Origin: Lobosporangium transversale
Lineage: Eukaryota; Mortierellomycota; Mortierellomycetes; Mortierellales; Mortierellaceae
DNA length: 64,000 nt
Direction of reading: 5' to 3'
Assembly (NCBI RefSeq): GCF_002105155.1
Contig: NW_019028983.1
Location: forward strand, 124,001 to 188,000
Each line of letters starts with the position of its first letter. Position 1 is the first letter of the stretch. Shown in pieces: positions 23,623 to 33,805 of this stretch. The position numbers were made by a program, and so were the translations under genes. Under the pieces are notes generated by a model, which was not told where the DNA came from, did not search any database, and was given only the letters and a program-made list of their open reading frames with translations.

Positions 23623-24452
23623 GGTGAGGGGATCATGCTTTTTGGGATGGTCAAGTTCTTCAAGTACTTCTAAATCCTAACGCACCATGTCCCACTTATC
23701 GTTCTTTTTTTTATATATATATATTTTTTTTTTTTTTTTTTTTTTTTAGAGACTGATAGCACCTTAACGAGAATTAGCATCGCATGAAAAGAAAGACAGA
23801 AAGAAGGAGAAGAGTGACATACAAAAGATCTCGACGCTGGACGTCTGTGATCCACAACAACTTGTCTCCAGAACTATACCACAAGAAAATGACTACCCAA
23901 TGAAATGACATCGCATTTATGACTATCTAAAGTAATAAACTAACGCTATTTTATTACCAGTATTGCAAATGCTGCTGCACTACAACTGCCCACTATTACT
24001 ACTACTACTTGTCCTCCACTACAACAAAAAAAAAAAAAAAAAAAAAAAGAGGAAATGAAGAGTGATATTAATTAGATTACTCCTGTACCACCAATGATTA
24101 AATTAGAATTACGCTTTTCATTCATTTTACAAATTTAAATGCAGCAAAAAAAAAAAAAAAAAGTTTTTATGCAGGATATCATAAGCCGGTATAAGACTAG
24201 GTAGCTAACTATGAATCTATGGATCGTTAATCAGAATGAGGATGGATGGATTTGATGAGAATAAATTAGAGAAATGAAATGGATGCTATTCTACAGAGCT
24301 ATATAAATGCGGATGGTACTTCTTATTCAGAAATAAAGAAAAAAAGAAAAGGAGGGTATAGAAATAAAAGTAAATTAAGTGGATGGTAGTATGCAGGAGT
24401 TATTGGTAGGAATAGTGGCAATAGTATTAAGTAGTAGTAATAATTATGGTCA
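23623..24452. other. Convergent 3' spacer
   Basis: Between the Opy2-like gene (+) and the expansin-like gene (-). It holds a T run of about 22 (23727-23748) and A runs near 24024-24048 and 24145-24162. No coding signal was seen. Confidence 0.5.
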
Positions 24453-25550
24453 TTAGGAATCGAGGAAGCTCCACTTGAGGGTCAATTCACCAACATCTAG
24501 GTCTGCAAACTCCTTGAATGCGGCCTGGGACAGATCCAGGTCTCCGCTTTTACAGTATTTACTAGGGCACATGTCAACAACTTCTACAACCACCTGTACG
24601 TCCGACCCTTCTTTAGTCAGGAGGATCTTCTTGCCACAGAGGTCCTTGACCCTTCCCATTTGGGCCTCATTCACTGCAACGATCATGTCAGATTGAGAGT
24701 AAGGATGTTCGCAAAAGCCTGATGTGTCGGAATACCAGGTTGCACGTCCGGAAAACACAGGTGAAGAGGGTGATGTAGGTTTTGGGGCCTCAGTAGTTGA
24801 CGTAGGGGTGGGGGAGGTAGTACTGGTAGGTCGAGTTCCAGAAGGCAAGTCGATCTGGTTAGTGCCTGTATGCTTGGGAGGGCCTGATAACTCCCACACA
24901 ACACTGAGTAGGTCCTTGGGTGAGATTGGTGTCGAATTCGCAGGTTGAGGTGTATCGGCGCCCATGAGGTCGTCGATGGTTGTATCGGAACTGTCATCAA
25001 ATACCATGCTTTCGAAAGGAAGGTCTGGTGCCAGATCACTCAGAGCGCCAAGAGAGACATCGACCGATCCGTAATCACATGTGGGGCATTGGCCGACTAC
25101 CTGTGCATAAGTTGACTGCATTGTGTTCTTGCGGTTCCGGACCAAGACCCATTCACCGCAGGTTGAGTTTTTGGAGGCTGGGTTTCCGAATTGGAGGGGA
25201 TTCATCAAAACAACACTATCGCTGGCAGAAAACGTCTTATTGTTGCAACCTGTGTAGGTATCCGTTTTCGTGTTGTAGTAGACAAACGTAGAAGAGACTG
25301 GGGTAGAGGGTGAATCTGATAATGATGACGATGAAGGTGAAGGTGAAGGCGAAAAGGAAGAAGAAGGTGATGTAGGGGTTTTAAGGAGCGTGAGATTGAG
25401 AAAAGAGGCAGATCCGATGTATTTAGTGCCCCAGACCGTGGCATTCAAGCCATTGGTAGGTGGTGAGCTGCTAGGAGCAGAAAAGGCGGTGAAGAGTGCG
25501 CCTGTGATGATAGACAGTGGTTTTGCTGCGATTCTTGGGATAGGCGCCAT
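24453..25550 (-). CDS. Secreted protein with two double-psi beta-barrel (expansin/RlpA-like) domains
   Basis: Intronless, 365 aa. The N-terminus is a signal peptide (RIAAKPLSIITGALFTAFSA). The C-terminal 100 residues are a typical RlpA/expansin-like double-psi barrel: RATWYSDTSGFCEHPY, DLCGKKILLT, VEVVDMCPSKYC and GDLDLSQAAFKEFADL. The N-terminal half (about residues 30-215) appears to be a second, diverged barrel with SASFLNLTLL, TCGEWVLVRN, VGQCPTCDYGSVDVSLGAL and a closing VVWELSG. A Ser/Thr/Pro linker (about 225-262) joins them. The protein probably acts in the cell wall by loosening or binding polysaccharide. The catalytic Asp of true hydrolytic family members cannot be judged here. The second-domain call is confident and the first-domain call is inferred. 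Confidence 0.85.
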   Translation of the reverse strand: MAPIPRIAAKPLSIITGALFTAFSAPSSSPPTNGLNATVWGTKYIGSASFLNLTLLKTPTSPSSSFSPSPSPSSSSLSDSPSTPVSSTFVYYNTKTDTYTGCNNKTFSASDSVVLMNPLQFGNPASKNSTCGEWVLVRNRKNTMQSTYAQVVGQCPTCDYGSVDVSLGALSDLAPDLPFESMVFDDSSDTTIDDLMGADTPQPANSTPISPKDLLSVVWELSGPPKHTGTNQIDLPSGTRPTSTTSPTPTSTTEAPKPTSPSSPVFSGRATWYSDTSGFCEHPYSQSDMIVAVNEAQMGRVKDLCGKKILLTKEGSDVQVVVEVVDMCPSKYCKSGDLDLSQAAFKEFADLDVGELTLKWSFLDS

Positions 25551-27810
25551 GATGGTGGAAGGTGTCTGAGTGCGAGAAGGCGAAAGAGACTAGTGTGCAG
25601 GAAACTGCAGGGAAGGGCGTTAGTAGAAAACGAAGAAAAAACGCGGTAGTAAGGGAAAGATCAGAGCATGAGAAAAAGTGAAGCAGAAGAGTTGGCGAGG
25701 CATGCTAATATTTATATGTTATGGGTCTTCGCGCACACGATACATTTGAATTAACCCTATTTATCCTCTAATATGTCTGCTGAATGTTGTTAATTACAAT
25801 ATGGATGATGAGTTGCTGAATTTGAAATAAGAATAAGAGCCTGATTTTTTGACAGGGTTAGAAGGGCAAAATCTGTGCTGAAGCAAGCTGCTCTCAATTC
25901 ATTTGATTCATTCGAAAAGCACGGCCTTTCTCTTAATCTCCATCGCCGCTTATTGATCTCTTTTCGTGACGCTCTTGTTCGTCTTGGATATCCTTTCTTT
26001 CTTTCTTTCCTCACTCTTGGATAATGAACAGAGCTAGAGTACGGACATCGTTAGAAACAGCATCACTTATTATATCTAATGGGGCCATTCCGCTCATTCA
26101 TATTTACATATTGTGTATATATACTACTGTATATGTATTGTGATGGAGATCGTTCCTTTCGGCATTCCAACAGTTTACCTTCTGACACTACAATGTGTTT
26201 TCAAATGTATTAACTTAATCACCATATTTTGAGGCAGGCTTTTTTAAGGCGATGCTATTACATCCAAAGCTCACAGATTTTCTTTCCTTCCGTATTCATT
26301 TAATCCCGTTCAATAACTCTATTAACCCCCTCTGCTTCTTCATGATTGCCCATAGGACCCCGATCATTTCTTGGCTCAAATGCTCTCATTTTTCGTTTCA
26401 GTCACTAATTGTGAAGATGAAGATGCTTGGCCATATAAACATACACATATTATTTTTTTTATTAAACATATGAAATGAAGTGTTAATTATTTACTTCTAA
26501 TGCAACGTGGAAGCCGTTAATGAAACCCATGGACATGGCGGATGGTCTGCAGAGCCAACATGTGGGAAACTAAACACCCCATGCTTATTTCTCTTATGAT
26601 CCCACAGCAATTCTACGCCAAGGAACCCATGTTATCAGCATTCCATCCAGAAATGTGGGAAGACCTGAACCGCGGACAACCACATGGCAACTGTATAAAA
26701 ATCGGGAATTGAAAGCATTAGACAATAGTCCTGATGCCCAATTCGTGTATATCGGGCAGTTGACCGTATATGTACCAACACACCCGCTTTTTGCCCTGGT
26801 CGGAGAAGCCAAGGCCCCATTTTTTAAAAAAAACTATAAAATCATAGGAAAGTGAGCACTTCTAGTCATTGCTTTTTGTCCATAGGGATGTATCTGCTCT
26901 GGCTGCGTATAAATCACTATTTCTATCCTTCTGAATCCCAACTTCCTTGCGCTGATGCAAGTGTATGTCTTCATATTCTCCCTCTCTTCTCTCTTTGTCC
27001 AATAATATCGAAACGAAAACTGATAATAACTACATCCTATTTGTATTGTGCAAAGAAAAACATGCAAGGCTCAAGTATACGCTGGTGGTATTTTTTTTTT
27101 TACTTGAAAGTACATTATTGCAATTGATTATGTAGAACGGATACGGTTTTATATATATCTTTTTTTTGTCCGAGGTTGTATATCTCCTACCCTCCAGTGT
27201 TTCAGCGTCATTAAATGCGCTTACTATCTCACTTACATTCAATCATTGGTGCCACTTGCTTACATCCCAGTATTGATGTCAAGATAGCTTTTAGTCATTT
27301 TTCTTTTATATGACATTCTTAACTCGATTGATCAAGAACCACTATGAACTTCAAATCTTCAAATATTCAAATATTCAAGGACGACACATGCAACTCCGTT
27401 CGGCTCTCTTTTCTTAATTGTTGGCATGGATCGTCATGTCGCAATGTTGTTTAAGTAATGCCCTCATTCATAGACATCTCTGTAACAGCTTGAGTGATTA
27501 AAAAAAAAAATCAGTCTTCCTATCTGGCTCGTTGGTCTAGAGGGAAGTGTGTGTCTATGTACGTGGTCCTGTGGCATTGATAGGGCCCTGGTCGTCCCGC
27601 TCTTCTTCAGAAAATGCATTAGTCAACAAAAGAAGCTTAAATTGCAATATAGTGACATTTGCTCTTAAGAAATGGTATAAGAGTCATCGTATTTTCTAGG
27701 ATATTCTTTGGAGCCGTATTCAACTTTTACTTATTAATTTTTAAAATTTTAAAACGGTTAATGCGGAAAAAAACAGTGACGTTGGACAGGGTATCCAACG
27801 GATCTGAAAT
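25551..27810. other. Gene-poor region
   Basis: A 2.2-kb stretch upstream of the expansin-like gene. An open frame on the plus strand from about 26566 to 26855 reads somewhat like protein (VISIPSRNVGRPEP, YIGQLTVYVP) but has no recognisable relative. A tRNA-Pro-like fragment lies near 27526. Otherwise it is AT-rich with no supported gene. Confidence 0.5.
27526..27595 (+). pseudogene. tRNA-Pro-like 5' half (relic)
   Basis: The first 18 bases, ggctcgttggtctagagg, match from memory the 5' end of eukaryotic tRNA-Pro, and tggtctagagg fits the A-box consensus. The anticodon arm and the 3' acceptor complement are not present. A weak B-box-like ggtcgtcccgc lies about 50 bp downstream. It could be a dead tRNA gene or the head of a tRNA-derived SINE. 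Confidence 0.3.
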
Positions 27811-28545
27811 AAACAATGGCGACTGTTCGGACTCCATATGATACTGTATAAACACCTGAACACTACCACATGTCATTGACTACTCTACGTCCCTTAAACA
27901 ATATTCCTAGCATACATCTGAACTTTTGCAAGGGATGTGCCAATGCTTCGACAAACATGTAACATTTAATGGCCACATCACAGCCCTTGGATTGTGGAAG
28001 CGCTGAAAGTATGCGGAAAACGGGAACCATTTGTGTTTTTACTAGCAACAAGCGTGGTTTCAAAAAAGTTTGCCTCCAAGGAACAAATCCTATATCCTTC
28101 ATTGCTCAAAAGAGACAATCTTGTCTTTTCTGCACCCCAAAAGCTCGCCATAATCCTATTGAAGCGTTCAGAGGCATTATTTGCCTCATAGTTTGAGGAT
28201 TAGCAGACTTTCAGTCAAGTTTTATTGTTTTGAACAACACAGTAAATCCTGCCCATTCGAAGTTAGTCCCTTTGGATGGCAGCTATTCAGGGGATGCTAA
28301 TCAATTCCGCTAAATTATGGTGAAATCAAAGCAGATTTGGAAAACCAACAAGCATCGAACAGTCGCCAATGCTTCACGGCCCTGTTGCATACATGTACTT
28401 AATTCAAGCCTTGTGAGATTGGAAACATGATGCTTTGTACGCCCAAACATTGTTTGTTTTCTCATCATGGAATGTAACGTCAAGGATTAGTTGATTGTCA
28501 GTGCACCATGCTCTGGGCGTGCTCCATGCACATTTAATCAACGCG
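27810..28545 (+). repeat. Decayed dispersed repeat, copy 1
   Basis: Aligns by eye over its whole length with copy 2 (32418-33165), in the same orientation. Shared segments include gtataaaca, acaaacatgta, tttattgttttgaac and tggatggc. A decayed coding frame is visible: MRKTGTICVFTSNKRGFKK followed by LQGTNPISF and KRQ, matching GTICVFTGNWRNFKK, AQGTNSASF and KRRQ in copy 2 after frame shifts. Several stops interrupt both copies. It lies just past the 3' end of the first transporter gene. The protein family is not recognised. Confidence 0.7.
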
Positions 28546-28689
28546 TGGAATCTTTTTTTTTCTCTTATTTTTAAATCAACGCTTCCAACCATGGCGATTA
28601 GTAATAAGTTTATTGTAAATTGAAGTTGCATTGATACATGTAAGTAACATTAATGAACGCCTCTCCTCTATTAAAACAATTATTCTTTT

Positions 28690-28909
28690 TTAAACGCGCC
28701 CGAATAGCTTCGAGTTCACCGTCAATTTAAGTACAAGGCTCAAGGTCGCGCCGACTGCCATAACTATACCTGCCCATATCTGCAATGGACGATAATCGTC
28801 ACCTTGGCTAAGATCTAACAGTGCCCCGCCCACAGGGGCGCCAATAAGTGTCCCGATAGCGATTCCTCCATATACGATGCCTGTAACACTAGCTAAACGA
28901 CTTATACCT

Positions 28910-28949
<40 letters not shown>

Positions 28950-29876
28950 AAGTTATAAAAAAAGAAACAAGAGTGGAATAAACCGAAGCATGAGAGCACG
29001 ATAAGGTGTTTTGCCATCTTACCACAAAGATGTGCAGCTACTGTAGGGACAATTGCGACATAGCTTCCTGAAAAGAAGCCAAAGATAACACAAAAGATAA
29101 CCATAACTGGAATGGAAGTACCGGCCAGCATCCAAACAACTAGGACACTTAGCGAAGCAATAAGCGATGAAATAAACAAGGTATTGATGTCTCCGATATA
29201 ATCGCTAGTCAACCCCATGAGTACTCGGCCAACAGCACTGGATCCGTTCAAGATGCCGACTAAAAGTGATGCCGTCGACACACTGGAGCCACGCTTTTGC
29301 ACATAGGCTAATAAAGGTATCATAGTGAACAAGATAATTACACAGAGAAAAAGGAGATCAAATGATGTTAGACTGAATCTACTTGTTGGCAACAAATATA
29401 ATATCTTTGTACATGATAAAGAGGAAAATCAACGCTCCGTACTAGGGAAGTAATAGTAAGGGTTAAAATAACCGTTAGCAACAAAGAAGCAAAGTGCCAC
29501 CAGGATCAAAAATCGTTTTTCCTTCAAGACAGAGAAGTCGACTATAGCCTGCTTCCTGGGCACCGTCAACGTTGTCTGGGACTCGTTATCTTCTAAAGAT
29601 TGTGCCGCAACGACAGTTGCCTGTTGCTGTTGTTTCTGTTTCTCGTTCTCCTGATGTTCGCGCTTCAGACGTTTCGCTCGGTCTCTTCCAGTTTCAACTC
29701 TGGCTTTAAAAAGAAGAGCTGCCGGGATCAAAACTGCGAGATGGATGAATGCCACCGTCCGAACTGTCCATCTATATCCTATGCTACTAAACATACTTGT
29801 TGTCGCTGGTGAGATGACTAGTCCTCCAAAACCACCTCCTGCGACCGCAATCCCGGTCGCAAGTCCTCGGCGTCTA

Positions 29877-29914
<38 letters not shown>

Positions 29915-30722
29915 TGCAGAATAACATGAATAACGTTAATAGGATGTGCAAACACACAGGTCAGGCTTGACCCAGAGTAATAGGTATCCTGAAAGGCTAC
30001 TTACTCTTTGAACCACTGTGATGGCAAGCTGAGGGATGGGAAGAATGCAAGACTGGCCCCAAAACCATATAGGATGCCCTGACAGATATAAAGTTGCCAG
30101 ATCTCAGTCGCGAACGATGTCGCAATTAAAGACGCACCCATGATCACTGCGCCAAGGAGTGCACTGATTCTGTATCCGAAATGGTCTGCAAACTGCCCCG
30201 TGAACGGTCCTAATAAATTCATTCCCACAACGTTTAGTGTTCCAATCCATGAGAGCTCAAATGTGCTTGCAGTATTATACTCATGAGTGATGTACCGGTC
30301 CTATGGAATAGCAGTAAGCAATCATAATAACCATAACATATGCATATTAGAGTAAAATCGATAGTAGTAAACAGTAGTAAATAATGGCGCGAATTAGCCC
30401 TGCTACGAACCTGATAGACACCATAACCATTGACAGTACCAATAACCATTACTTGGACAAAAAATGCCGCTGCCACAACGACCCACCCGTAAGGCTGTTC
30501 ACTATTGACATCCTCATGTCCATCAGAACAGATGAAGTTATTTTCATAGACAGTTTGTTTCTCTATGTCCTTATTTTGAGCGGTGGCTACGATCTCCTCC
30601 GGAGGATAAGTATCTTTTGGGACAATAAGGGTATTTGCCTGTGGTATTCTGCTCGGCACATTGTCCTCTATAGATATCATAGGCGGATCCTGTTTGACAA
30701 TGTGAACATCTCGAGCTGCCAT
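28690..30722 (-). CDS. MFS transporter, monocarboxylate-transporter type (paralogue A)
   Basis: Twelve-helix plasma-membrane-type transporter related to SLC16/fungal Mch proteins. Five exons give 513 aa: 30722-30411, 30300-30005, 29873-29443, 29307-29023, 28907-28690. The first helix carries the family-typical PYGWVVVAAAFFVQV. Loop 2-3 has GQFADHFGYR. Helix 4-5 has QGILYGFGASLAFFPSLSLPSQWF, and the sixth helix is followed by a long charged loop. The second half has GILNGSSAVGRVLMGLTSDYIG. The substrate is unknown; fungal Mch-like proteins carry varied acids or riboflavin. The closest relative here is the tandem gene at 33806-36055. Introns 2 and 4 do not occur in that paralogue, and both end in a poly(T)-poly(A) block next to the acceptor. 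Intron 1 has an unusual donor, GTTCGT. Confidence 0.87.
28909..28951. repeat. T21-A22 perfect palindromic tract inside transporter A intron 4
   Basis: 21 T followed directly by 22 A on the plus strand. In the gene's sense (minus) it reads poly(T) then poly(A) and is joined to the AG acceptor at 28908-28909, so it could form a long hairpin at the 3' splice site. Confidence 0.95.
29877..29914. repeat. T13-A25 tract inside transporter A intron 2
   Basis: 13 T followed by 25 A on the plus strand. In the gene's sense it is poly(T) then poly(A) followed by TAG, the acceptor of intron 2. The layout is the same as in intron 4 of the same gene. Confidence 0.95.
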
Positions 30723-31326
30723 TATTTATTAAGCTATTCTCGTCCAAGTGTTCTCGAAAATTTTTTCTACAGAAGGGAGAGGGACACTTAAAGATGAGAA
30801 GAAAAGGAGTAACCAGCCTACTAGACATAAAAAAAAGAAAAAAAAAACTGTTTCGGGGGAGATGGTTTCTTAAAAAGGTCAACATTGTCCAATACCAAAT
30901 GAGCAATACCACTAGCATTTAACCTTCTTTTTCGATTTGATTGTATAGATTTACATGATTTTCTGAATCATTCCCTGTCAAAGAAAAATAGGGGCGTTGA
31001 GCGCAATGTAACCAACGGAGCAAGTCATTGAGCAGACCACACCCATTTTCAACATTTATATTAAAAAAAAGCTTTTTTATAGTTGGCCATGTGGAATCAC
31101 CAATCAGTTTCTATTCTATCAAAGCCTCTTTAGAGCCATTTCAGCCCTTTGGCCGCAGATAAACAGATGGGCGCACATATACTTTATACATCATACCTCT
31201 TTCTTTTTCTCTTTTTCATGGAGAGGAAAGATGCATCTTTGTTGACGACAAACCCTGAACTCTCCCTCTCTTTTCTTTTTGAGACGCTGCGCTGATTCTT
31301 GGATTAGTAATGGTCTGAAGCGCATC

Positions 31327-31357
<31 letters not shown>

Positions 31358-32417
31358 CAGTGACTCATTTATGAACATGCTAAAAGCTCTCCAATTTTTA
31401 GAGGATACTTTGAGCCATGAATGTCATGACGACAAAGATGCGTATTTTTGCTTCATACAGGATACGCCTCTGAATTCCTTTTATCCACACAGGATTGATA
31501 TGAATAATTGCTTCTGAATAGCTGTGTGCGCCGTGCTACCTTGTTCGAATATTCATCTCAAAACATCTCACCAACACATCGAGCATTTGATAAATGACAG
31601 CCGAAAAAAGGCATTGAGGTCCAAAATGCACTGAAGGCTCACTTTTATGATCAGCATATTCGACTGGTAAATTACTGACCTCTGACATTGATAAGCATAA
31701 TCGTATGGAGCCAATATAATTTTCGAGTACCGGATCGTCATCCCACTATTCTCATGAAGAATTATTGTTCTTCAAAACCAAGTGTATAACCAGCAATTTT
31801 TTTTTATTATTCTGCTGAGTAACAACAATATCACATTTGTTTCGCACATGAGGGCCTGTCCAGAGCCTCGATAGGCTTAAATAGACATTGGAAATCTTCA
31901 CTTTGGGTAAAATGCAAAATCAACCGATTACCTTCTTTGAACCGAGTTTTACAGATGGGAAAACCTTGAACCTTATTTTGCATCCATGAAACCAAAAAGT
32001 GTAATCCATTTTGACTCTTCTTGTCCATTATGGGCGTTACGTAAATGCCCATGAATGTCCAATAGTGTATTTTAGACATAGAAAAATAAGAAGAATGTTC
32101 GTAAGTGTATAACTAGATAGCTACAAAGTCATTAGCCCTTCTTAAAAGTGGAAGTCTAGCCTCCCCTTGCTTTTGTCGTCAAGTCTGAAGATCGATCTAA
32201 GAAGTTATTTTTCATACCAGCTCGGAAACGAAAATAGAAGGGAAGGACGAAGAAAATAATGCTTATATAAAAGAATCCATCGAGTGCATACTTCAAAATG
32301 CTCTACCTATTTTGCTTTTATCTTATAAAAAAAAAAAAAAAAGGGAGAGAAAAGAAAGAAAGCCTATCATACACGACATTTTGTATGGCTCGCCCCAACT
32401 CTCACATTCACATCCGC
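30723..32417. other. Upstream region of transporter A, no gene seen
   Basis: A 1.7-kb region with a T run of about 28 near 31330-31357. Short frames such as 31831-32079 (-) have no family likeness. The start of the second repeat copy bounds it on the right. Confidence 0.5.
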
Positions 32418-33165
32418 TCTGGCGATATCACTATAGCGACTGTCCGGGCTCAATATGAAACCGTATAAACATCTAAACCACTATCGCGTGCTGTTGACTA
32501 CCCTGCGCTTCTTGAATACTTTTAATACATTCCTGCACTATCCCAAGGAAAGTATCAGTGCTTTGACAAACATGTATCCTCTGATGGCTATGTCGCAGCC
32601 CTTAGATCGAGGGAGTGCCGGGAATATGTGAGAAGCGGGACAATATGTGTATTTACTGGTAACTGGCGTAACTTCAAAAAGCTTAGCTCAGGGAACAAAC
32701 TCTGCATCTTTCAGTACATGTAAGAGACGACAGTATCTGTTCTGCGTCTCAGTATACATATTTACCGTAGTGTTTTGAGAGTTGGCTGACTACCAGTCGA
32801 ATTTTATTGTTTTGAACTGTAGTGAACTCCGATGATTTTAACTAGTTCCTCTGGATGGCGGCCATTCAAGGGAAACCAAGCAATTCTGTTAATTGCTGCT
32901 AAATCCAGGCAGATATGGAGATACAGCAGGCACCGAACAGTGGCCTATGAAAAACCTCAATTCGATAATTACTGAACAATCTCTTGGCCACAATGACATG
33001 CAGAGGTCCTTTGCCACTGGTAAAATGAATAACAGAGTTCTCGTCAGACAATGAAAACCATGACATCTACGGTAGTTTGATGAATGCAGCTGGAGATGTC
33101 ATGGGTACTCTGGGCATCATTCCATGCTGCATCTGTTCTCCGATGCTAGATCTGCATTGATTGAA
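32418..33165 (+). repeat. Decayed dispersed repeat, copy 2
   Basis: Partner of 27810-28545. This copy keeps the better coding look: from about 32495, DYPALLEYF, a stop, then YIPALSQGKYQCFDKHV, SSDGYVAALRSRECREY and VRSGTICVFTGNWRNFKKL before a stop. Copy 1 keeps the aligned CQCFDKHV and TGTICVFT. Conservation of the same peptide pieces in both copies argues that the ancestor was protein-coding. No terminal repeats or target-site duplications were found by eye. Confidence 0.7.
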
Positions 33166-33230
33166 CGATAATCTTTATCTCACATTTGTCTTTATGTATT
33201 TCACTTACGACTCCGCCTATTATGTATGTA

Positions 33231-33590
33231 TGCTCTCCGCCATACTATTAGGATGCGTGCTCTCCAAAAATTGATTGAGAACCGCGAAGCTATCGATGAA
33301 GTGATTCAAAGAGTTGTTGACAAATCAGCTCATGAATGAGGTGTCAAGGTTGAGTCGACCCTGATCAAGAGCATTGCTTCCTCTAAGGATTTGCAGAAAG
33401 CTCTATCTTCTGCTGCTCATGCCAAGAGATTGGCCGAGTCCAGGCTCATTGGTGCCCAAGCTGGGGTTGATACTACTAAATTGATGAGAGCTGTTGATAT
33501 CCTTAATACCTCGATTGCCATGCAGATCCGTTACCTAGAAACTATGACCGCTATGGCCAAAGGTCCCGGTGCCAAGGTTATTTTATACCA
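33231..33590 (+). pseudogene. Truncated stomatin/slipin-like (SPFH) pseudogene
   Basis: In frame with the ATG at 33253 the sequence reads ALQKLIENREAIDEVIQRVV, DKSAHE, a TGA stop at 33337-33339, then GVKVESTLIKSIASS, SSAAHAKRLAESRLIGAQAG and NTSIAMQIRYLETMTAMAK, followed by GAKVIL. This is the second half of the SPFH domain of stomatin-like membrane proteins. The stop replaces the conserved Trp of the EWGVKVES motif. Upstream, LRHTIRMRALQ extends the similarity for a few codons and then the match is lost, so both ends are missing. No introns interrupt it, which fits a processed copy but does not prove one. Its codons (gct, gcc, ggt, aag) look like those of a highly expressed gene, unlike the AT-rich surroundings. 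Confidence 0.75.
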
Positions 33591-33805
33591 ACTCAACATG
33601 GAAACAGCGAACAACTCACGCCTTTGCAGGCCCACCAGTGGGAGTAGATGGATCAAAAGTAATAATATTTTGAGAATCATATTTATTTTACATCGATAAT
33701 GCTTCCTTAAATAACGTTGCAGCAGGTTTTTTAGACCTGAATGTGTATATTGACAAAATGACTTGTGCTGAATAAAACTATCTACTAAAATCATCACTAA
33801 GCTAT

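Noticed and set aside
27526-27600. Intact tRNA-Pro gene
   Set aside because: No anticodon arm and no 3' strand to pair with the acceptor stem.
28909-29914. T(n)A(n) blocks as ends of a transposon
   Set aside because: Each lies inside an intron with working splice sites and there is no transposase or flanking duplication between them.
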